Shown here piece after piece: positions 24,843 to 36,691 of a stretch of 64,000 nucleotides of DNA. A program made the position numbers and the translations under genes. Every line of letters begins with the position of its first letter. Position 1 is the stretch's first letter. Source of the stretch: Epinephelus fuscoguttatus (taxonomy: Eukaryota > Chordata > Actinopteri > Perciformes > Serranidae); assembly GCF_011397635.1 (NCBI RefSeq), contig NC_064763.1, positions 27,107,437-27,171,436 of the forward strand, given 5' to 3'. Under the pieces are notes generated by a model, which saw nothing but the letters and a program-made list of their open reading frames with translations, did not search any database and was not told the origin of the DNA.

Positions 24843-26030
24843 CACTTAATCACATATTTTGACACATTCACAAGCAGATGTGCCCATTGTAAGAGAACCA
24901 TGTTTACAACATCACTTTGTATCTTTTGTTTTATATTCTGTATGTCATATTACAAAAACTAAAGTAGTTCAATGACTTCTTAGCTACACGAATTTAAAAA
25001 AAACTGAACACTGCTAATGTCGAATATTCAATGACAGTATATTTTTGTTGTATTTGATGTGTGTACTTGCCTTTCTTATTCCCGATTGGATTGACTTTAA
25101 ACAGCTGCAATTTGCAAAGGTGCCAAATACACACATTTCAGTTTTTCTTTTCAAACTCAAGATTCAGATTTTTGCCTTACAAGCAGCATGGTTCTATAAG
25201 GGAAATATCATAATGCATAATATTATCATCGCAACCGATCCCAGTGTAGAAACCCTGTGGACTCCAAAAGCACAAACTTAAACACTAAACACTTCCAACC
25301 TGGTGGACGAAGGGTTTTCAATCATTTTGGGATCTAGAGGTTATTGTGTCTACATATTTATGGCCACCATAACACCATCACTGCCGCCATACAGCACTCC
25401 TCGACCTTGTAGGAGTCCTTCATGATTTCTCTCATTGTTCGCCTCAAATTCACATCTTCACCCACCTATTTCTTTTTTCACACGATGTTCTTTTGCCATT
25501 TTTCCGGGATCATCAATTATCTCTATTTTCCTTTCTTTCCAAAAAAAAAAATACTTGAAATCACACTTATCTGTTCTGCAGCCTTTTTAAACAGATTTCC
25601 ACCAAGAGGCTACAAACATTTTGTTCATTTTCAGAAGAAATTCATTGAAAAGTTTCAGGCCGGGGAGTCAGGGATTGTGCTTAAACCGTTAAATGCACGT
25701 CTTTCTACTTGCATCTTAAAAACTGAACAAAAAAAAAGAACAAAAAAAAAGATAAAAAATAAAACAGTATAGGGAATTCAAGATGGTTGTTTTCTCTGAA
25801 TAAACTGTGAACATAAAAAAAAAGAAATCTCAAAGGAGGAGGGCCACTGTGTCCACAGTGAAGCCATCTGTCTTGTAAAAGGAGAGTGTTGTTGTTGATG
25901 TCACCTTTAGCATTGTAAGATGTACAGTGTGAAATAAATATGCCCGTGCAATGTGTAAATAACAGCATGATGATTACTAGTTTTGCTATATGATAAAAAA
26001 TAAAAGCAATTATTTTATTAAAGTTCAGTT
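24426..26030 (+). other. vgf: vgf 3' UTR with CA repeat and polyadenylation signals
   Basis: No coding sequence follows the stop. The UTR contains a (CA)n tract at 24783-24839. Candidate AATAAA signals are at 25799-25804, 25933-25938 and 25999-26004, so the transcript probably ends between about 25820 and 26030. Which signal is used cannot be told from sequence. Confidence 0.55.
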
Positions 26031-26417
26031 TTTTAATGGCTTTTTGGCGAGTGCTATGTTGTACTTATACAGCAGCAACTATAGCAAGAACACTTGATTC
26101 ATGAGTAACGAACCCAAACACACAAAACAGGAAGACAATCAGTTGGAGATCAGCGACAGCACGACTCATACATAACACAGTTGCATCAGTGTGGAGGCAA
26201 ATAAAGAAAAACATATGGAAGGGGTTTAGTGTGTTTCCAGACAATCACAATGAACATGAGAAAAAAAGAGCAAAAATGTAAATGAAAAAAGGGGAGGAAT
26301 AACTGAAGAACGGAAAAATTCAGAAGGAGGGAGGGAAATGGTAACTGCAGTGATTGATGAGTCACATGATTGGTGGATGAGTCATCCATCTGTACACTTA
26401 CTGCGCAGGACCACACA

Positions 26418-26487
<70 letters not shown>

Positions 26488-27052
26488 CTCACATGCACAT
26501 TCTCTTTGAGCTGTATAGTAATTTAGCTGCTGGCATTCAAGATAAAGATTGAGTCATGTTCGCTCCTGCCTCGAGCCAGCCAATCGGCCACTGGAAAGGT
26601 GTTTGGTAGATAGGTTTTTTGCCATATCTTGTTTCCACACCTCCTCCTCACTCTAAATTCACACAGGCAATATGCCCTTCTGCTATAATTCCTTGAAGTG
26701 CTTCTGGCTGCCACTTGTTTGGCATCAAAACAAACCTGATGTATGCTGCCAGTGGTACAAACACTGACAGTGATTAGCAGGCTGTCAATATGGTCTAATC
26801 GCATGTTATCTCGCCAGCTTGCTCACCAGTTGATTAAAATGCTACCTTTCATGGTTTTATCTTGGCTTGTTGAGTGATTCTTGGACAGCATGTTATGAAT
26901 GCAGATTTTTGATTACTGCTTGTACCTTCTGTGGGACAAAGAAGGAGATACAAGCAGACAGCCGCTGACAAGAAAGTAAGTGACGCTGTCTGTAACATTT
27001 ATCTGTCCAGCAGTGTAATAATATAACATGCTGTGGTTGCAGTTTTGTGAAG
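26031..27052. other. Intergenic with (CA)n microsatellite
   Basis: A long, interrupted CA microsatellite spans about 26412-26490. No gene is recognised around it. Confidence 0.6.
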
Positions 27053-27513
27053 CAGGCATATTCAAAGTCTGGCCCGTGGACTAATCGTGGCCTGTGGATC
27101 ACTTTCAGGTGGCTTGGAGCTTCTCTCTCAATAGGGCCCACCACAGAAGATTGGTTAATTGAGCATCATTCACCTGATGATGGCAGGATTATCATACAGC
27201 TTGTCGACATGCCCCAAGCAGGAACTACGCTGGCAGAACTAATGTGTTTTCATAAACAGATGGTAAACAAGCAAACGAAAGGTTACAAAGCAGCAGACAT
27301 TTTCTGGTTGGTAGCAGACATGGTCACAGCAAAGAAGCATGAATTCAGCAGCGAGGGCCTCCACTTTAGGGAGTGATGGAAAGTTGAATACATTTTCACT
27401 GAAAGATGAAACAGGTGCACTTTTCTTATCTGTAGTGATTCTTATTTAAAGTGTGGTATAAGGCATATAAGGTAATATGTTTATCACATTATTTAATCTG
27501 TTGGACACCCCTG
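27053..27513. mobile_element. hAT-like MITE with 8-bp target duplication
   Basis: The left end is CAGGCATATTCAAAGTC; the right end GGACACCCCTG has reverse complement CAGGGGTGTCCAA. The flanks are ttgtgaag (27045-27052) and ttattaag (27514-27521), 6/8 identical, consistent with a decayed hAT target duplication. The 109-aa open frame at 27047-27376 lies inside and shows no transposase motif. Confidence 0.6.
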
Positions 27514-27521
27514 TTATTAAG

Positions 27522-30081
27522 AAAAGGCAAAGGATTTGTTTGACAACGCGTGTTGTTTAAACAACAAGACTACTTGGTTAGGTTTAGGAAAAGATCCTTG
27601 CTTGGGTTAAAATAAGTATGTTTGTTACATAACTTCATGGTACATAGCCAATGGGACATGAGCTAGTTATGTTACGTAAGTTATAAGAGCTAAATGTTGA
27701 CTTTTCGCTTCACAAGAGACATGAACAGCGGGCTCTAGGGTCAAAGTCCTGTGTTAGTTTGACCCAATCACCACCCCATACCCACACTTTGTGGGTCTTT
27801 ATTGGATGTCACCTGACTTCCTCCTTTGCTATGATCATAATTACTACAGCCACTAGAGGTAAATATGGGTTGTAATAATTGTTACAATTGTGTCAGGCCC
27901 CAAGAAAATGCACCGGGCTTTGAGGGCATTTTTGGGCAGTGACCAAACCGTTGAGTTACAACCTATGGGTCTGTTACGTCAGATGCTATTTGGTTTTGAG
28001 TGTCACAACCCCCACAAAATGACTAATTTCACTATGGGAATTTAATCCATTTGGTCTGATAACATTTTGATAAGAGTCGCATTATTAAATCTTTTTATCC
28101 CCATTCAAGTTAATGGAGAGCTAAACTAGCTGCTCGGCTTGCAAGTCGGTAGTGCGCTTGTTCTGCGAGCACAACAATGCGCAAAATCTATTAAATTTTA
28201 TACCCATAAAGTCGAACTTTTTGGGCTTCAACCACCTCCAACCTTGTACCCAGCTCTCATGGCTTGTACAAACAGCCTATGTGGTCATATATTGAGAGAA
28301 AACAGTCTTGATGATCAATACCCCCCTCATGTCTGTCAGCAGGCAAGCTTAGCAAAATCACAGAATGATGAATAATAATAAATTCCTCAGCATCTAATTT
28401 CCCCTCATTTATTTCTCTTTAAGGATCGCCACACATTTTACATCACAGTCTGTTTGCAGGTGTTGGGGAGTACATCTGCATTTGTGAAAAGTTATATAAA
28501 GCCTTTTGTGGCTCCAGAGGGAGCTGTGCAGAGTCTGGTAAATTGCCTCATGCAGCTTGAGTCAGTGTTGATTGGGGCCAAGGACTAAATATCTAAAAGG
28601 TGGATATGTATCTGGCTGTTTAGCTGCTAAATGCCCACCAGCTAGCTGCTAACTTTGTCTGTCTGCCGTCAGTTGCTGAACAGGTAGTGTGCAGTGGGTT
28701 GAAAACAGCAAAATCCTAACCAAAATCATCTATCTTAATTGAATTCAATTAAAAAGAGCATATATATGAAGAGACTTTCTGTGCTGTAAGGCAAGTCATC
28801 AGACATTTCAATAAAGTTTTCTCAGTAATCGTTCTATATGTTACACGAATGTCTCAAAAGTGATGGGTTAATGGTAATGTGGGACGTTTAATGACAGGTA
28901 CAGCCCTTAGCCTGCATTACAGTAATGACTCATACATGACACAGACACACCTGCATAAAATCTGTGTGATATAACACATAATGTAACAGTTATTTCTGTT
29001 GTTCTCCCTCGCACAGTCTCCTTGAGGATGTGGCTGAGCAGGTCTGCTGTGATAATGCACAAAGTCCACGCAGAGGATGCTCACACACTGTTGCTCATGA
29101 AAAGGAGCCTTTCATAAAGTCCTCCGTCACACCTTGTTGCCAAGCCGTGGACAAAAAAGAGCATTGTTGAGAAGCTGCTGTTTACATTCCCACATTCATA
29201 ATCTTGCGACATACTACACAATCGAGATTTTAAAATTTCCCAGTGGGACACAATGGGATAATTGTGTGTCAAGCTTTAGATCACATTACGTCCTCATAGT
29301 AATCATTTATATTTTGCCTGGTGGATGCGCTATAATTAAAATGCAATTTGAATTTTTCAAAAGGCTCCAACTCTCACAGGCACAAGATTTGGTATACATC
29401 CAGCTCCTGGCACAAAAGAGTCTGACAGCAAAGCAATTCATCAGTAATGGCCCCAAGAAGCCCGTGCATTTACAGAAGCAGAAACACCAGGAAAAATGTC
29501 AGCCATTAGTAGTGTGAATATTGAATTAATACAGCTATAAGACCTTCAAAATCTGATTAAATAATGATCATCAATGTCTATAGCAGTGGGACTGTGGCTC
29601 AACCTTTAACTTTAAATGTCAGTGTGGTATTATCTAAACACAATTTACGATGCATATCTATGCATACAAAGTATAGAGTTACACTACGTCTACTGCACAC
29701 TAGAAGTGCAGCTCTGGTTCTGTAAGAGTTGGTGCAATAGGGTGGTGCAGGGATGGTGATTTTTTTTTTGTGCGGGCCAATGCAAAAGTTAACACAGCCA
29801 AAAAACAGAAGGAATTTTCCATTAGATTTTGGATTATTGCAGAAAATAAGCTCCGTGATAAACAAGTGTTTATGATACTTTCACGTTCTGTTCAGCAAGA
29901 TTATCTTCACAAATTAACACAATTTTATGATTTTGGAAGCACAAATACAATCATCAGAAGTAACAAGCAAATGTAAGGCTGTAAAAGAACTACACCGCAG
30001 TTGCATGACTTAATGTCTCCACCACAACAAGACAACCTCAGATCTTATTTCGGGCATCTAACCAAGAACTCATTCAAAAGC
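27522..30081. other. Intergenic, no gene seen
   Basis: No splice-supported gene. The 127-aa open frame at 29134-29517 has no recognisable domain and no exon context. Confidence 0.5.
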
Positions 30082-30544
30082 CATAAACTGTATACAAAGA
30101 TGGACTCGATCGTCTCCAGGTGACTGCAGTACAGGTCATATAAACCCCGCCCCCTCCATGTTAGCAGATGAGACATGAGACAAATTAAAAACTCAAAGTA
30201 CCAAATAGATTTTTCCCAAAGATGGTTTCTGTCATTTTAGGCTGTTTTTGTAACACTGCTGTACGCTCAAGTGTTCATTATTCTGATAGGTTTGGTTTTA
30301 TTAGTTATTTGATACTATAAAAAGGGGCTTTGACATCATGATTGACAGGTATGTGTGCCAATCTGTGTGCTCGAGATGAGTGTTTGGGTGGGAGCTCAAC
30401 AACATGGACTTGCTACTGTGCAGACTCTGGCTCAAAATGACGTCATCAGCAAAAGATTGCAGTGGCTGTATCTGGGATATTTCTGCTTCATTTTTGTACA
30501 TTAAGTACAGATGTGTCATCCATCTTCTTTATATATAGCCTATG
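30082..30544. mobile_element. Interspersed repeat with terminal inverted repeats
   Basis: The left end CATAAACTGTATACAAAG pairs with the right end, whose reverse complement is CATAGGCTATATATAAAG, followed on both sides by GATGGA. This is the layout of a common fish MITE (CATAGACTGTATATAAAG type). The interior lacks coding sequence. Target duplication unclear. Confidence 0.55.
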
Positions 30545-32259
30545 TCAAAAACCCATGGAGTGTAAGACCAGGGAAGCAGGGATGCTTTTATTGTGTTTTT
30601 ATGTTCAGTAAATGGTGTATTTCTATGCCGTTTTGATGCTGTCTTTTCTTTGCTGATTGTGTCTGTGCGTGTCGGCTCTGTGTTGGGTTGTGTAGCATAA
30701 TTATGCTGTTATTTTGGGCAGGACTTTTTTTAAAAGAAAGTGATTTTGAGATTACTCGGGTTAGACTAAGATTAAAGTTTGAAAAAACAGACAGTTGACA
30801 GTGTATATGCTGTGTATGGCCATCACACTTTTCTTGGTTAGTTTTAACATCATGGTTCTTCTTTTTTGTTTTAATCCATTTCTGCTGATTGTGATATGAC
30901 TTTGGAGTTAAAGACCACCAAGGCATGCCAGAATGCCTTTTCTGACGCAGTGAACTCTAGTACTATATATTTGACAAATCATTACTCAGCAATGTTGTCG
31001 CTATTGGCGATGAACTTTAAAAGAATATTTCACCTGCAAAATTACCATTTGAATATTAGTGACTCACCGCATGTTACCTTGAATTTGAGAAGAAACCTTT
31101 GTTTTTTTCCACATGCGTTCACAGTGAATAGTGAACGGTCAATATTTTTCATGAATTTAAGTCATTGGGAACCACGGTTTGCAACAACAAAACTATCAAA
31201 ACATCCGTTGACAAACTGTCATACAACTCATGCAGCATAATCCCAGTCTAACTGCCGTGCTCTATCAGTTTTCACACTGAAAAAAAGTTGTGGTTTTTTT
31301 CTATCTTCACCTGAATATTTTCTTGAAAAACGATGCTGCAGATGACTAGAACTGGGAGGTATTAGCAGAAAATCACAGCAGACAGAAATTTCTCTAGCTT
31401 ACTGTAAATAAAAATGCTTCCAGATATTGATGAGAGATGTTTCCCCCCTTAAGACAACAGAGGAGCCATTTGTTAACAGTTATGTATATTTATAACAGTC
31501 TATGGTGCCTGTAAGCAGTTCAAAAGTGTCAGAGACTACAAGACCCATAAGGCTTTGAGCCAAGTGTTGGCTCTTTGATTGGCTAGAGCCCCTGAAATGT
31601 GAGTGATGCACATCCCTTCAACACAGGCCCTCACTGGCTATCAAGGCCATAGCAACAGCATTGGAAGCTCCTATTGGCTCAAGTGAGGTGTCAATAAAAA
31701 GTTCAGGAGTTTGCCCACATTTCCATGTGATCAGTTTGTTTACATGCAGAATGGTAGAAATTATGGATAACATGTGGAGAAATATGATCATAGGCAGTGT
31801 TTGAGAATTGTAGGAGGATGGGTTCTTTCAGGATAATATTGAATTGTTGATTAAAATGTGCTCGACAGTTTGTTTTTTGTCTGACAGAGGCATTTTTTTA
31901 ACCTGCTGTGATGGTTGTATCTTGAAATCGTTAATCAATTCAACCAGTAAATTGAGCTGCATAGCTTTTGAACGATAGGTCGCATTTGTAAACCAATAAA
32001 ACAACAGCAAATACAGCAGTTGTTTACATATCATAATCATCAAATAAAACCTTACGAGAGATTTCTTGATCATTTAAACAACATGGTTAATTCATTTGAT
32101 TGATTTATTTATACGTGAAATGTAAAGTGGCATTGTCTCTGGTACAGTAAGGTATTTATTTTAATAATTTTTATACATACTGTACTTGTTTTTTTACACA
32201 GCTCTATGTAGTTTTTACCTGTTGTAGGGCTGCGGAGCCGTGCCCAAAGAAATACAAAT
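30545..32259. other. Intergenic, no gene seen
   Basis: No gene recognised. A fragment near 31480-31506 (ATTTATAACAGTCTATGG) again resembles the terminus of the 30.1-kb repeat family. Confidence 0.45.
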
Positions 32260-32850
32260 AGACCAGCCACATGAAGTTAGCTTTGAGCAGGGTGGCACAG
32301 GAGCTCAGCAGCGAGCATGCAGGCCGGGAGTGGAACTGTCGATTTGGTCCATGTGAACGATGAATCACTCGCAAGTTGCAAGGCAGCCAGGGCGCAGGGA
32401 GGGACTGCCTACCGCTTGACGAATCACTCGGCGAACGAATCACTTGGTAAACCACGTAACCCCGATCCCTGAGTGATTCAAATCATTTCCTGTCAGTGAT
32501 ACACTTTCATAGGGACCGTTTTCTCCAAGCTAATGGCTGATGTAGCCAGGAGTCAAACCACATGAACACAATCACACACCTTCCCACTGTTATAACAGAC
32601 TTAGTTTCCAGACAAACAAACTTAAAACATTAGGCTGGCCAGTAATGAGACTCACCAGTGTGTGTCTCACCAGACGCAGCAGCAGCTCAGCCGTTTATCA
32701 GTTCAGTGAGTCGTGCTATGCAGTACACAGTCAGGGCTCCTCCCGCCAAACACTGAACGATTCGGTGAACGAATCTTTTGAACAAATCTTTCTATTGAAC
32801 TGATTCTAGTGATTCAGTAACATCTAAAGAACTGCTTTGCCCATCACTAG
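32260..32850. mobile_element. Degenerate DNA-transposon-like repeat
   Basis: Words such as GAACGAATC, GATTCA and AATCACTCG recur on both strands. The right edge reads TTTGCCCATCACTAG (reverse complement CTAGTGATGGGCAAA), a common terminus of fish hAT-like repeats. The left edge is not sharply defined. No transposase is visible. Confidence 0.45.
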
Positions 32851-33737
32851 AAGAGATCTAACATTTTAGTGCCAGTATCACAAAATTACTCAAAATGCTA
32901 TCTAACCTAGAAATACAGAGGACCACACTTTAAAGCACATGCAGCAGATTTTATGCCATGCATCTGTACTGTGATTTTAGGTTGTTCAGCAAAAAGTTAA
33001 TGGCGCATAAATAACTATACGTGATTTCATGAAAGGCGCTCCAACAGTCGAGATGCTTTAACTTACCCATATAATGCGGCTCCTGACCTCAAACTGCTTT
33101 TCAGATCAAATATGAACCACATCACTGTGGCTCTCTCCCCGTTATGTTTGTTAAATTTGTTGTCTGTTAAACACCATTGTTGAGCATGATCTTTGCCACA
33201 TAATATGCCTCATCAACCATGCTTTCACCAGCCATTAGGACAACAGAGGCAGAGCAGCGAAGGCCTCTCCCTTGAAAATGCATCCTTTGTTTATGATCTC
33301 TGCAACCCTTGTCTTTTTGCTCCCTCCTTTCATCTCTTCCTCCCCATCCTTTATCCCGCTCCCTACACTCATTCCCATCTTCTAGCTTTTTTCCTTCAAT
33401 TATCCATGTCCCCTGCCCCCCCCCCCCCACACACACACACACACACACACCCCGCCACCCCCAGTCCTCCTTAATGCTCCCTAACACCCAATCTTCCTCT
33501 CCTTTTCTTCTTTACCCTCTCTCCATTTCTTGTTTTGTATGCAAGCCCCAAGGGAGAGAAATGAATGAAAAGCACTCTCTCTGCACCACTGTCACAAAAG
33601 ACTGGTGAGTCATCGCCACTTATGTTCCTGTCTCCCTCCTCCCACAAAAAAACACACATATACAGGAAAAACACTCAAATTACTCCTTACCTGCCATGCA
33701 CTTACAGGAAGACACATACAGATTGCACTCGCACACC

Positions 33738-33778
<41 letters not shown>

Positions 33779-34595
33779 ACACACGATTATTTCACAACTC
33801 TTCAACACGACCCTGAAATTACAGCCAAGGTCACAAAATTTAGTTGACAATTGTGGCTGAAAATGGCAGTCAATCATGTGTGCTGCCTATCATGTCTTGC
33901 ATGTGGAGTTTGTATGGTGGAAACTCATGTCAGTGAAAAAGTTAACATGTGCGAATGGAGACCTGAATAGAGAGCCCCTCATGCAGGAGACACTCCTGGA
34001 CTGTAGGAGACAAAATGAAATAGCCAGTAGACAAAATGGACAGAAGAGAAAAAAGACAGAAATTCCCTGTGGCAGTGATGTGGCTTTGGTCTTGTTTGTC
34101 CACTGACAGTTTATGAGCCACAAAGCAAATGCTCTGCCTCCATCTGCTGGAGGAATGAGTCACTTACAATGCTGTCATGTTGCTGTCGATAGCACAAGAT
34201 GGCAGTCGTGGAAGAACACAATGGGCCTCATCGCATACTCAGAAAGGTTTGGTGCATTTGGAGTTGACCTCTCTTATTTTTTTTCTCTTAACAGAAAATT
34301 GAGAAAAAAAAAATATAAGAAAAAATTCAAAAGAAAAATTCAAATCTGCTCTTACCCAGCTGTATTGAATGGTGAAACATGCAAAGACTCTGGCACATGC
34401 ACAAGAATTGGAGAGGTGCCACGACAAAAGGCTGTAAGATTAAGAAACAGTGCAATGTGAAATGGACACACTGTTAGATAAACTTAAACAAAGTGAACAT
34501 GATTTTAACATGAGTGTCAGCACTGGTGTTACAGGAAAATCAAACCCAGCGATGACAAAACATTTGTGATGGTGTAAATGCCGTGTCAGCAGCAG
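32851..34595. other. Intergenic with two CA microsatellites
   Basis: A C-run followed by (CA)n lies at 33417-33450 and a second (CA)n at about 33732-33784. The surrounding C/T-rich strand produces long but meaningless open frames. No gene recognised. Confidence 0.55.
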
Positions 34596-34774
34596 CGATG
34601 GAGAAAGTATTCAGACCCTTTACTTAAGTTAAATTACTAATACCACACTGTAGAAATACTCTGTTACAGTAAAATTCCTGCATTGAAAATGTTACTAAAG
34701 TAAAAGTAAGTACAATAAGGGAGTATTTAAGTATTACAAGCAAAAGTAGTACCCGTACAGAAAATTCAAATAAA
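34596..34774. repeat. Interspersed AGTAAAAGTA-type repeat
   Basis: Sequence from CAGCGATGGAGAAAGTATTC through TTTACTTAAGT to AGTAAAAGTAAGTAC resembles a fish non-autonomous repeat rich in AGTA words. It directly abuts the LINE fragment at 34775. Family name not assigned. Confidence 0.45.
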
Positions 34775-35690
34775 TTTCCATCCATCCATTTTCATCCACT
34801 TATCTGGGGACGGGTCACTGGGGCAGCAGGCTGAGAAAAGTACTCCAGACGTCCCTCTCCCAGCAACGCTTTCCAGCTCTTCCTTGGGATCGTGAGGTAT
34901 TCCCAGGCCAGATGAGATATACAATCCCTCCAGCGTGTTCTGGGTCATATCACTTAGATGTGCCTGGAACACCTCTAACGGGAGGCACCAAGGAGGCATC
35001 CTGATCAGATGCCTGAACCACCTCAACTGACCCCTTTCGACAAGAAGGAGCAGCTTCCTCTAGATGACTGAGCTCCTCACCCTGTCTCTAAGGGTGAGCC
35101 CAGCAACCCTCCAAAGAAAATTCATTTTGGCCACTTGTATACATGATCTCATTCTTTCAGTCACAACCCAAAGCTCATGACTATAGGTGAGGGTTGGGAC
35201 AGAGATGAGATGGTAAATTGAAAGCTTTGCCTTCTGGCTCAGCTCCCTTTTCAACACAACAGTGTGGCGCTACACCCACATCACAGTTGATGCTGCGCCA
35301 CACCGCCCAGCCATCTCATGCTCTGTTATACCCTCATTCGTAAAGACCCCGAGATACCTCAACTCCTTTACTTGGGGTAGTCGCTGTCTCCCAACCAGGA
35401 GAGGGCAATCCCGCTGTTTTCCGGCAGAGAATCATGGCCTCAGACTTGGAGGTGCTGACTCTCATCTGAGCTGCTTCACACTCGGCTGCAAACCGTGTAT
35501 GCTAGAGGTGATGGAGCCAATAGAACCACATCATCTGCAAAATGCAGAGATACAATTCCGAGGTCCCCAAACTGGATCCCTTCCTCCCCCGGCTGCGCAT
35601 TGAGATCCTGTCCATGAGTATCGCAAACAGGCTCAGTGACAAGGGACAACCATGGCAGAGTCCAACACCCACTGTAAACATGTTTTAAAT
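34775..35690 (-). mobile_element. LINE ORF2 3' fragment (reverse transcriptase)
   Basis: On the minus strand, pieces in successive frames give SLHFADDVVLLA, which contains the FADD form of the reverse-transcriptase active-site motif. Next come SIYHLISVPTLTYSHELW and LRDRVRSSVI, and finally RWFRHLIRMPP. The order is that of an ORF2 from the polymerase core to the C-terminus. Frameshifts separate the pieces, so the copy is dead and 5'-truncated. It belongs to the same family as the fragment at 1.19-1.65 kb. Confidence 0.8.
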
Positions 35691-36691
35691 AAATTTTAAA
35701 AATCAAAATGATTAAACTAATTATAAGGAAAAGCAGCAAATCCTCATATTTGAGAAACTGAAACTATTAAATGTATTTTCATGAAAAAATAGTTGCCAAT
35801 TAATTTTCTAATCAATCGACATCGCTGCATTTGGATATTTTTTTGTCATGTTTTTGTTTTTTTTTAAACCAGTCTGCAACAACTAGGCTGCAACTATCAT
35901 CTTTGTTAAAAATTCATGAAATGTCCATCACATTATATTAAGGATATACTACCCAGGATTTTCCTAAAAAAAACAACTTATACTGAGGTAATCCTTCTCA
36001 ATTATCACCTATGACCCAATAGAATAGCAACCAGGTGCTGGACCATATGCAGCAGGCATCCAAAAGACACAGGACTGGGAAAAAACCAAGAAGAAGCAAA
36101 TATATCGAAGCGAATCTCCAAACGAGAACGAATCTGGGATTGACATTTTGCTTAGAAAATGAAAAAAACAAATAATCAATTATCAGTTCTTTAGCTCTAA
36201 ACTAGCCAACAATGAGAAAACATACAATGCACATAACACAGGAAACAGAAAAGGTATAGAGAGACAGAGATCAGATGGTCATTTATTGACTTGTTCTGAA
36301 TTTCAAGTAACATTTTGAGTGACAAAATAAATATATTTGTATTAGGGGTGCTTGTTGTTGTAAGACACTTACTGGGTTTTGAATTCGCAGAATTTGTATT
36401 CAGTGTTATTCTTAGCAGCCTTGCTTATGTCAAAACAGAGTCCACCGCAGAGACATTAGAGCCCTCACCTGATTACTCTTTACAGAAACCTTCTTGTGAG
36501 CCATTCAGACACATCAAATATTGAAAGCCTGGAGTTTCCGTTTCACACACCGAGAGGGAGGGGAGATGGCAGAGAGGCAGACAGAGGGTAGGACACACAG
36601 GGGCAGAGGAAGAAAGGGAAAAGTCAAAGAACGGTGGGATTAAGAGGAAATAAAACATCAGGCACCCTGGGAGGGAGACACATGAGCAGGG
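35691..36691. other. Intergenic, upstream of zinc-finger gene
   Basis: No gene recognised. The last 150 bases are purine-rich (GAGAGGGAGG, GGGAGGGAGA) and lead into the first coding exon of the next gene. No TATA box or clear promoter is visible. Confidence 0.45.

Noticed and set aside
29134-29517. 127-aa open frame
   Set aside because: No domain, no splice or promoter context, A/T-rich random composition.
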